Assembly (NCBI RefSeq): GCF_004795035.1 | Contig: NZ_SSBK01000004.1 | Location: 62,001-126,000, forward strand | DNA from: Streptomyces sp. A0958 | GTDB taxonomy: Bacteria; Actinomycetota; Actinomycetes; Streptomycetales; Streptomycetaceae | DNA length: 64,000 nucleotides | Direction: 5' to 3' | Part shown: positions 57,407 to 64,000 of the stretch, in pieces | Numbering within the stretch: position 1 is the first letter of the stretch | Layout of the letters: each line of letters opens with the position of its first letter | Position numbers and translations under genes: made by a program | Notes under the pieces: model-generated | The model's input: only the letters and a program-made list of their open reading frames with translations | What the model was told of the DNA's origin: nothing | The model's database searches: none

Positions 57407-58384
57407 ATGACGACTGATCTCCTCGGCCCTCCTCAGGAACCCGTCCCGCCCCTGTTACGCCCGGGCGCCCGCGTATTCGTCGCCGGCCACCGGGGCCTGG
57501 TCGGGTCGGCGGTGGCCCGCCGCCTCACCGCCGAAGGCCACGACGTGATCACATGCGGCCGTGACCGTCTCGATCTGCGCGACGCCGAGCGGACCGGTGC
57601 CTTTCTGCGCCGGACACACCCGGACGCCGTCGTGCTGGCCGCCGCCCGGGTCGGCGGGATCATGGCCAACAGCGCGTACCCGGTGCAGTTCATCGAGGAC
57701 AACCTGCGCATCCAGCTGAGCGTGATCGCCGGCGCGCACGCGGCGGGCACCGAGCGGCTGCTCTTCCTCGGCTCGTCCTGCATCTACCCGAAGCGGGCCC
57801 CGCAGCCGATCCCCGAGAGCGCCCTGCTCACCGGCCCGCTGGAGCCGACCAACGAGGCTTACGCCCTCGCGAAGATCGCCGGCATCGTGCAGACCCAGTC
57901 CTACCGCCGCCAGTACGGCGCCTCCTACATCAGCGCCATGCCGACCAATCTCTACGGCCCCGGCGACAACTTCGACCTGGAGACCTCGCACGTCCTGCCC
58001 GCCCTGATACGCCGCTTCCACGAGGCCCGGCACAGCGCCGCCCCGACTGTCACGCTCTGGGGTTCGGGAACCCCCCGGCGCGAATTCCTGCACGTCGACG
58101 ATCTGGCCGCGGCCTGCGTCCTGCTGCTGGAGCACTACGACGAGGACGCACCCGTCAACGTCGGCTCCGGCGAGGACCTGACGATTCGCGAACTCGCCTC
58201 CGTCGTCGCCGACGTGACGTCGTATCAGGGCGAGGTCGTCTGGGACACGGCCAAGCCGGACGGCACCCCGCGCAAGCTCCTGGACGTCTCCCGGCTGGCC
58301 GCCCTCGGCTTCAAGCCGCAGATCCCGCTGCGCGAGGGCATCGCGGGGACCTATTCCTGGTGGCTCCGGCAGCGGGGAGCGTAG
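57407..58384 (+). CDS. fcl: GDP-L-fucose synthase
   Basis: A 325-residue SDR epimerase-reductase with GHRGLVGSAVARRL, SSCIYPK, YALAKIAG and PTNLYGPGDNFD. It makes GDP-L-fucose from the GMD product, providing the deoxy-sugar for the polysaccharide. The start is the ATG at MTTDLLG; no strong ribosome binding site is visible. Confidence 0.95.
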   Translation: MTTDLLGPPQEPVPPLLRPGARVFVAGHRGLVGSAVARRLTAEGHDVITCGRDRLDLRDAERTGAFLRRTHPDAVVLAAARVGGIMANSAYPVQFIEDNLRIQLSVIAGAHAAGTERLLFLGSSCIYPKRAPQPIPESALLTGPLEPTNEAYALAKIAGIVQTQSYRRQYGASYISAMPTNLYGPGDNFDLETSHVLPALIRRFHEARHSAAPTVTLWGSGTPRREFLHVDDLAAACVLLLEHYDEDAPVNVGSGEDLTIRELASVVADVTSYQGEVVWDTAKPDGTPRKLLDVSRLAALGFKPQIPLREGIAGTYSWWLRQRGA

Positions 58385-58398
58385 CTCCGGCCCCCCGG

Positions 58399-58439
58399 CC
58401 GGGTGGCCCGCCCCCACCAACGACGGGCGGACCACCCGG
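58399..58439. terminator. Bidirectional terminator between fcl and the sugar transferase
   Basis: An inverted repeat with 15-bp arms (58399-58413 and 58425-58439, one mismatch) and an 11-nt loop, 15 nt after the fcl stop and 33 nt after the stop of the convergent transferase gene. Confidence 0.75.
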
Positions 58440-58472
58440 CCCCTATTCCTGGTACGCATCCGGCCCCCGCTC

Positions 58473-60011
58473 TCAGTACGCCCCGCGGCCGTCGGTGACG
58501 GCGCGCAGCGTACGGGCCATGAGCCCCATGTCCGTGGCCACCGACCAGTTGTCGACGTACCAGAGGTCGAGCGAGACGGTCTCCTGCCAGGAGAGGTCGG
58601 ACCGCCCGCTGACCTGCCACAGGCCGGTCAGCCCGGGCTTCACCGCGAGCCGTCGCAGCTCGCGCTCGTCGTAACGGGAGACCTCGTCCGGAAGCGGCGG
58701 ACGCGGGCCGACCAGGGACATGTCACCCTTGAGGACGTTGATGAGCTGGGGCAGCTCGTCGACGGACGAGCGGCGCAGCAGCCGGCCGATGCGGGTGACC
58801 CGGGGGTCGCGGCGCATCTTGAACATCGGGCCGTCGTTCTCGTTCGCAGCGGCCAGCCGAGCCCTGCGCTGCTCGGCGTCGGCCACCATCGTGCGGAACT
58901 TCCACATGGTGAACGGGCGGTTGTGCTGCCCCTGGCGGACCTGCCGGTGGAAGACCGGCCCCTTCGAGGTGAGCCGGACCGCCGCCGCGACGAGCAGCAG
59001 CAGCGGGGCCAGCGCGACCAGACCGCACACCGCGCCGGCCCGGTCCACCGCCGCCTTCAGGGCCGGCTGAAGCCCCCGGCGCAGCGGCGGCACGATGTGC
59101 AGCAGGGTCAGCCCGGCCGCCGAGGAGGGGCGGACCCGGTCCGCCGCCGTCTCCGAGAGGTGCGAGAGCACGGACAGCTCCAGCCCGCCGTCGTGCAGCC
59201 CCCAGGACAGCCTGCGTAATCGCTCCTCGGCGAACTGCGGGCCCGGCACCACCAGCGCGAGGTCCGCCTCGTGGGCGAAGGCCGCGCCCAGCACCGTGGA
59301 GGCGTCGTCGTCGGCGGGTGCCGGCGCGAGCCGCCCCGGCACCGGGGCCCCGCAGCTCAGCGCCGCCGTGCCCACCGGCAGGGCCGCCACGACGCGATAG
59401 CCGTGGTCCTCCCGGGAGGTGAGCACCCCCACCGCCCGGTCCACCCCCGCGGCCTCACCGACCACCAGCACCCGGCGCACCATCCTGCGGCGCCCCGACC
59501 GGATGAGCCGGCGCGCCCAGGAGGCGGCCGCCGCCGCCAGGAGGCCGGGAATCAGCGCCACCACGGCCGCCGCCGGGTCGATGGACGGATCGACGACGGT
59601 CCACAGCACCGCCAGCACGCCGATGAGCAGTAACCAGTCGCCGGGTGTGGTCAGCGCCCCCGGCGGACGGCCCGGGGCCCGTAACGCGTACCGCCCCCGC
59701 CCGGCCCGGACCCCGCACCACACCGCGGTGGCCGCGACCGCGCCGGCCAGGGCCTTCGGCTGCGCGTCGGCACGCAGGACGAGCCAGGCGGGTAACCCCA
59801 GGCCCAGTAACTCGACGCAGACGACCAGGGGCAGCAGCCGGCCGGGACCGGCGAGCGCCCGGGCGCCGCGTTCGCGCTGAACGGTCGGGACCTGCTGCGG
59901 CCGGTCGAAGCCCTGGCCGCGCGGCAGGTCGGAAGCGGTCCGCGGACGTGGCGCCCCCGCCAGTCCCACGGACCTCGATATGCCGGATTCGGGTAGCTCG
60001 ACATGCCCCAT
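58473..60011 (-). CDS. Initiating polyprenyl-phosphate sugar-phosphate transferase (WcaJ-like)
   Basis: A 512-residue protein. The N-terminal half has four to five membrane spans and a CoA-binding-like domain (VRRVLVVGEAAGVDRAV). The C-terminal half is the bacterial sugar transferase domain: FTMWKFRTMVADAE, RRSSVDELPQLINVLKGDMS, VGPRPPLPDE and KPGLTGLWQVSGRSD. It starts the lipid-linked repeat unit. The start at MGHVELPES has GGGGGG upstream; a longer frame exists without support. Confidence 0.92.
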   Translation of the reverse strand: MGHVELPESGISRSVGLAGAPRPRTASDLPRGQGFDRPQQVPTVQRERGARALAGPGRLLPLVVCVELLGLGLPAWLVLRADAQPKALAGAVAATAVWCGVRAGRGRYALRAPGRPPGALTTPGDWLLLIGVLAVLWTVVDPSIDPAAAVVALIPGLLAAAAASWARRLIRSGRRRMVRRVLVVGEAAGVDRAVGVLTSREDHGYRVVAALPVGTAALSCGAPVPGRLAPAPADDDASTVLGAAFAHEADLALVVPGPQFAEERLRRLSWGLHDGGLELSVLSHLSETAADRVRPSSAAGLTLLHIVPPLRRGLQPALKAAVDRAGAVCGLVALAPLLLLVAAAVRLTSKGPVFHRQVRQGQHNRPFTMWKFRTMVADAEQRRARLAAANENDGPMFKMRRDPRVTRIGRLLRRSSVDELPQLINVLKGDMSLVGPRPPLPDEVSRYDERELRRLAVKPGLTGLWQVSGRSDLSWQETVSLDLWYVDNWSVATDMGLMARTLRAVTDGRGAY

Positions 60012-60394
60012 GAACCCCCCAGTCACAGTTGCACCGCCACAAACGGGGCGCATCCGCCGATCCCGTGGACTGACGGATGCGCCCTCGCCCGGTGCACGAT
60101 ATCCACACACGTGGCATTTCGCTGGAGTTCCGGTGAAGTTCAGACAGTCGCGGTGATCCCGGACGTGTCCCGTTCCGTACCGGATCTCAGGTTCTGTGCG
60201 CACCTGTTGGTATGTGCGACCTCCCCCAATCGGTTGGTGTGCGGATATGTACCTCCGCCTCACCAACTACGGTACGTGGTTACGCGGTTGCGGGCACGGT
60301 GTATGGCCCTCTCGCCTCGGGGACGTGTCGTGCCGTCTGGGAGAATGCGGCGTCGGGAGAACGTGCCCGGCCACGAGTGGAAGAGGGACGCACG
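60012..60394. other. Divergent intergenic region, sugar transferase / alditol oxidase
   Basis: About 380 bp between two divergent genes. Frames run through it, but their upstream parts lack sequence similarity and better starts exist downstream. It should contain both promoters; I can name no operator. Confidence 0.5.
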
Positions 60395-61654
60395 GTGACC
60401 CCCGCGGAGATCAACTGGGCCGGCAACATCACTTTCGGCGCGAGGCGGCTGTGCGTACCGCGGTCGGTCCGCGAGCTGCGCGAGACGGTGGCCGCCTCGG
60501 ACGCGGTGCGCGCCCTGGGCACCCGGCACTCCTTCAACACGGTCGCCGACACTCCGGGAGACCTCGTCTCGGTCGCTGGGCTCCCGCGCGTCGTCGACAT
60601 CGACCCGGTGGGGCGAACGGTCACCGTGAGCGCGGGGCTGCGCTTCGGCGAGTTCGCCGCCGAACTGCACGAGCGCGGCTTCGCCCTGCACAACCTGGGC
60701 TCGCTCCCGCACATCTCGGCCGCCGGAGCATGCGCCACCGGGACACACGGCTCGGGCGTGGGCAACCGCTCGCTCGCGGGCGCCGTCCGTGCCCTGGACC
60801 TGGTGACGGCCGACGGTGGGACGCGGACCCTGCGGCGCGGGGACGCGGACTACGCCGGCGCGGTGGTGTCCCTGGGCGCGCTGGGCGTGGCGACCGCTCT
60901 GACGCTGGACATCGTGCCCGCCTTCGACGTACGGCAGTGGGTGTACGAGGACCTGCCCGAGGAGACCCTGACCGCGGGCTTCGACGAGGTGATGTCGGCC
61001 GCCTACAGCGTCAGCGTCTTCACCGACTGGAGCCCCGGACCGGTCGGCCAGGTGTGGCTGAAGCAGCGGGTGGGGGACGAGGGAGCGCGGTGGATGCCGG
61101 CCGAGTGGCGCGGCGCCCGGCTCGCCGACGGGCCCCGGCACCCGATCCCCGGCGTCCCGGCCGGGAACTGCACCCGCCAGCAGGGCGTACCCGGCCCCTG
61201 GCACCGGCGGCTGCCGCACTTCCGGCTGGAGTTCACCCCGAGCAACGGCGACGAGCTCCAGTCGGAGTACTTCGTGGCCCGCCAGGACGCGGCCGCCGCG
61301 TACGAGGCCCTGGCCCGGCTGAGGGAGCGGATCTCCCCGGTGCTCCAGGTCTCCGAAATCCGCAGCGTCGCCGGCGACGACCTGTGGCTGAGCCCGGCGT
61401 ACGGCCGGGACTCGGTGGCGTTCCACTTCACCTGGGTGCCCGACGCGGAGGCCGTCGCGCCGGTCGTCGCGGAGGTCGAGGAGGCCCTCGCGCCGTTCGG
61501 CGCCCGCCCGCACTGGGGCAAGGTCTTCAGCACGGCCCCCGAGGTCCTGCGCACGCTGTACGCGCGGTACGAGGACTTCGAGCGGCTGATGGCCCGCTAC
61601 GACCCGTCCGGCACCTTCCGCAACGCCTTCCTGGACCGGCACTTCCCGGGCTGA
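60395..61654 (+). CDS. Alditol oxidase, FAD-linked (AldO-like)
   Basis: A 419-residue VAO-family flavoprotein, close in length and sequence to S. coelicolor AldO. The His that binds FAD covalently is H45 in GTRHSFN. Also present are SLPHISAAGACATGTHGSG, VSVFTDWSPG, HPIPGVPAGNC, ELQSEYFV and the C-terminal PHWGKVF. It oxidises the terminal hydroxyl of alditols such as xylitol or sorbitol, giving an aldose and H2O2. The GTG start has AAGAGGGA upstream. Confidence 0.93.
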   Translation: MTPAEINWAGNITFGARRLCVPRSVRELRETVAASDAVRALGTRHSFNTVADTPGDLVSVAGLPRVVDIDPVGRTVTVSAGLRFGEFAAELHERGFALHNLGSLPHISAAGACATGTHGSGVGNRSLAGAVRALDLVTADGGTRTLRRGDADYAGAVVSLGALGVATALTLDIVPAFDVRQWVYEDLPEETLTAGFDEVMSAAYSVSVFTDWSPGPVGQVWLKQRVGDEGARWMPAEWRGARLADGPRHPIPGVPAGNCTRQQGVPGPWHRRLPHFRLEFTPSNGDELQSEYFVARQDAAAAYEALARLRERISPVLQVSEIRSVAGDDLWLSPAYGRDSVAFHFTWVPDAEAVAPVVAEVEEALAPFGARPHWGKVFSTAPEVLRTLYARYEDFERLMARYDPSGTFRNAFLDRHFPG

Positions 61655-61663
61655 CGCGCACGC

Positions 61664-62668
61664 TCAGCGGCTGTCGCGCTCGTCCTTCGCCCGGGACGGC
61701 CACGCGGCCGCCGCTCTGCCGGGCGCGAGGCGATCCACCACGTCGGCCAGCTCCTCGCAGGCGCGCTCGATCCGGCGCCGGACGTTCTGCTGCTCGGCGA
61801 CGATCGCGGCCAGCAGGAGCGCGGTGAGGGCCACCGCCCCGTTCAGGACGGTGAGGTTGATCATGACCTCCACGATGGTGTGGCCCGCGAACGGACCGAC
61901 CCCGTCCGTTCCCGCCACGATCGCCAGGACGGACACCAGCAGGGCACAGGGCGCACTGCCCGCCAGCTGGAAGCGCAGGGCGGCCCAGACGAGGACGGGG
62001 AAGACCAGGTAGAGCATCGACAGCGAGCTGTGGGTGGCCACCACCGTCCCCACGACCGCGACGACCAGCAGCGCCCCGGCCTCCGCCCACCGGTCCGAGA
62101 GCCGGGGCATCCGCACCCGGCGCAGCACCAGCAGGACGGGGGTGACCACGAGCACCCCCATGGCGTCGCCGGCCCACCAGGCGGCCCAGACCGACCAGAA
62201 GGCGCTGAGGGGCAGCTTCCCGTCCACCACGAGCATCAAGGTCCCCGCGGTCGCGCTGACCACCATGCCGGCCATCGCCCCGAGGAACACCAGGACGACA
62301 CCGTCGCGCAGCCGGTCCAGCTCCTTGCGGAAACCGGCCCTGCGCAGCAGCAGGTACGCGCACAGCGGGGCGAGTGTGTTGCCCGCCACGACGGCCACGG
62401 TGGACGGTGTCACCGCCCCGCCGAGCCCGGCGACGGCGAGCAGTGCGCCGAGCGCGATCCCCGGCCAGCTGCGCGGCCCCAGGCAGAGCAGGCAGCTCAG
62501 GGCGATCCCGGTCGGCGGCCACAGCGGCGTGACCGTCGCACCGTGCACGGTCACCTGCCGCAGCAGCCCCACGCGGGCCGCCCCGTAGTAGACGGCGGCG
62601 ACGACCAGGAGGCGCAGGGCCGCCATGACGTGCCGGCGGGTCTTCTCACTGCGGATCACGGTCCTCAT
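61664..62668 (-). CDS. MASE1-domain integral membrane protein
   Basis: A 334-residue protein with about eight spans, matching the MASE1 sensor domain (VTPLWPPTGIALSCLLCLGP; WWAGDAMGVLVVTPVLL). A short charged helical tail replaces the usual output domain. It follows a SpoIIE-type phosphatase gene by 58 nt on the same strand, so the two could form a membrane signalling pair. An ATG at residue 15 is an alternative start. Confidence 0.82.
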   Translation of the reverse strand: MRTVIRSEKTRRHVMAALRLLVVAAVYYGAARVGLLRQVTVHGATVTPLWPPTGIALSCLLCLGPRSWPGIALGALLAVAGLGGAVTPSTVAVVAGNTLAPLCAYLLLRRAGFRKELDRLRDGVVLVFLGAMAGMVVSATAGTLMLVVDGKLPLSAFWSVWAAWWAGDAMGVLVVTPVLLVLRRVRMPRLSDRWAEAGALLVVAVVGTVVATHSSLSMLYLVFPVLVWAALRFQLAGSAPCALLVSVLAIVAGTDGVGPFAGHTIVEVMINLTVLNGAVALTALLLAAIVAEQQNVRRRIERACEELADVVDRLAPGRAAAAWPSRAKDERDSR

Positions 62669-62726
62669 CAGACACCGGCCCCGTGGCGGACGGCGGCGTG
62701 ACACGCATGCGCGGCCGGTGGCCGCC

Positions 62727-63557
62727 TCACCCCGGGGCGGCCGCGACGTCCTCGTGCCGCAGGACGAGCACCGCGGCGTCGTCCTCGTGCCCGGTGCGCC
62801 CGGCGGAGCCCAGGATCGCGTCGGCCAGCGCGTCCGCGTCGTCACCCACCCGGGAGCGCACCAGCCGCACCACCTCGTCCAGCCCTTCGTCCAGGGGGTA
62901 GGACGGGCCCTCCACCACTCCGTCGGTCAGGAGCACGAACGCGCCGTCGGAGGTGAGCCGGCGGGTGGTGACCGGATACTCCACACCGGCCTGGACCCCC
63001 AGCGGCAGCCCGCCCTCGTCGCTCGTGGTGCCTGCCCGGCCGTCGGCGGTGGCCCACACCGCGGCCACATGACCGGCCCGGGCGCTCTGCAGTTCCCGGG
63101 TGTCCGGGTCGAGACGGACGAACGTGCAGGTGGCGAGCAGGCTGGAATCCGCGGCGAGCAGCAGGTCGTTGGTGCGGCGCACGACCTCGCCCGGATCGGC
63201 CGCGGCCACCGCGAGGGCGCGCATCGCGATGCGGATCTGGCCCATGAAGGCGGCCGCCTCGACGTCATGGCCCTGTACGTCGCCGATCGCGAAGGCGAGC
63301 GAACCGTCGGGGAGCACGAACCCGTCGTACCAGTCGCCGCCGATGTCCAGACCGTTGCGCGCGGGTGTGTACCGGGCGGCGGTGCGCAGGCCGGGCAGCG
63401 AGGGCAGACCTGGCGGCAGCATCTCCCGTTGCAGCGCCTCGGCCAGCTCCACCCGCGCCTGGTGCAGCTCCACCTCGCGGCGGGCCCGGGAGGTCAGGTC
63501 CTGGAGGGTGATGAGCAGCTCTTCGGCGCTGGCCGACCGGGGAGTACGCCGGTTCAT
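62727..63557 (-). CDS. PP2C/SpoIIE-type serine phosphatase
   Basis: A 276-residue RsbU-like phosphatase: an N-terminal helical segment, then LQREMLPPGLPSLPG, the metal-site GGDWYDGF, AIGDVQGHDVEAAAFMGQ, and the C-terminal LLTDGVVEGP and HEDDAAVLVLR. Such proteins dephosphorylate anti-sigma antagonists. The start has GGAG upstream; the frame is open further upstream through a low-complexity stretch. Confidence 0.9.
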   Translation of the reverse strand: MNRRTPRSASAEELLITLQDLTSRARREVELHQARVELAEALQREMLPPGLPSLPGLRTAARYTPARNGLDIGGDWYDGFVLPDGSLAFAIGDVQGHDVEAAAFMGQIRIAMRALAVAAADPGEVVRRTNDLLLAADSSLLATCTFVRLDPDTRELQSARAGHVAAVWATADGRAGTTSDEGGLPLGVQAGVEYPVTTRRLTSDGAFVLLTDGVVEGPSYPLDEGLDEVVRLVRSRVGDDADALADAILGSAGRTGHEDDAAVLVLRHEDVAAAPG

Positions 63558-63825
63558 GGGCCGCTCCGCAGGGCTGGGGGTGGTGAGCCGCACCCCGAAG
63601 TCGTCGGTCGGGGCGCACGAGCCGGGTCGAGGCGCGGGGGCCGATGCCGCCGGGCTGCCGCGGTCGTCGCTGGGTCCGCATCGCTCTGTCCGCATCCTAT
63701 TTCGGCGGGGGGCCGCGCGCAGGCCGGGGCGGCGGGCGGGCAGCGGCGGCCGGTTGGGGGGATGCTGGAGGCGGACCCGTGCGGCGGCCCGCGCCCGCCG
63801 GCCGGTGCGGGCCGGGAGGTATGCG
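63558..63825. other. Divergent intergenic region, no gene seen
   Basis: 268 bp between the phosphatase gene and the last gene. It is very G-rich with no convincing ORF; promoters for both directions are expected here. Confidence 0.5.
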
Positions 63826-64000
63826 ATGAACCGCACGCTGGAATGGACGGTGCGTGTCGAGCTGTCCGAGCAGGACGGGACGACCAGGGCCGAGGCGGTG
63901 CTGGACACGGGCTCGGCGAAACTCACCGGCCAGGGCATCGCCCGTTGCAGCCCGCAGGACCCGGACGTGCCCACCATCGGGGACGAGGTCGCGGCGAGCC
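63826..64000 (+). CDS. DUF1876-like protein, 5' part
   Basis: Starts MNRTLEWTVRVELSEQDG after GGGAGG and runs off the right edge with 58 codons visible. The pattern of WTV.V.L.E followed by TRAEAVLDTG, GQGIARCSP.D and VPTIGDEVAA matches the small DUF1876 family common in actinobacteria. Function unknown. Confidence 0.75.
   Translation, partial: MNRTLEWTVRVELSEQDGTTRAEAVLDTGSAKLTGQGIARCSPQDPDVPTIGDEVAAS

Noticed and set aside
1..64000. Mobile elements, integrase genes, attachment sites, tRNA genes or CRISPR arrays
   Set aside because: I looked for transposase-like proteins, regularly spaced repeats and tRNA-like stems and saw none that I could support. A tRNAscan and repeat search would be needed to be certain.

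Overview
The window is about 70% GC or more, with strong G/C preference at third codon positions, DmdR/IdeR-type iron boxes, actinobacterial gene families and many ATGA/GTGA start-stop overlaps. It looks like a chromosomal segment of a Streptomyces or a close relative. I found no rRNA, tRNA, CRISPR array or intact mobile element.

Region 1 (1-30,950) is a siderophore locus. From 6,589 to 29,425 it is a full coelichelin (cch) cluster: formyltransferase, ornithine N5-monooxygenase, two FecCD permeases, an ATPase, a binding lipoprotein, two ABC exporter half-subunits, a 3,636-residue trimodular NRPS, an esterase and an MbtH protein. The binding-pocket residues I read from the three adenylation domains are those of formyl-hydroxyornithine, threonine and hydroxyornithine, the coelichelin set. 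Two further pieces are unusual. To the left is the 3' part of a second NRPS (C-A-T-E-C, ending in a bare C domain) translationally coupled to a 14-TM exporter. To the right are an N-acetylglutamate synthase-like GNAT gene and an acetylglutamate kinase paralogue. The kinase has an iron box directly against its start codon and lacks the N-terminal helix linked to arginine feedback. Together these suggest an iron-controlled ornithine supply and possibly a longer peptide than coelichelin.

Region 2 (30,951-43,690) is mixed: pyruvate carboxylase, an IclR regulator, an ATP-dependent DNA ligase, a methyltransferase and a phenolic-lipid operon of type III PKS, ICMT-like methyltransferase and flavoprotein (SrsABC-like order). 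A UbiA prenyltransferase is divergent from that operon. An HAD protein, an SDR, a small coiled-coil protein and an RNase HI with a Cys/His tail follow.

Region 3 (43,690-60,011) is a Wzx/Wzy-type exopolysaccharide locus. It holds a CDP-alcohol phosphotransferase and a cytidylyltransferase, three glycosyltransferases, a Wzc-like chain-length protein with degraded ATPase motifs, a flippase, a polymerase, GDP-fucose biosynthesis (gmd, fcl) and an initiating sugar transferase. An ATGA-coupled set of a secreted propeller-FN3-LamG protein, a lipoprotein and a GT2 enzyme lies inside it.

Region 4 (60,012-64,000) carries an alditol oxidase, a MASE1 membrane protein with a SpoIIE-type phosphatase, and the start of a DUF1876-like gene.
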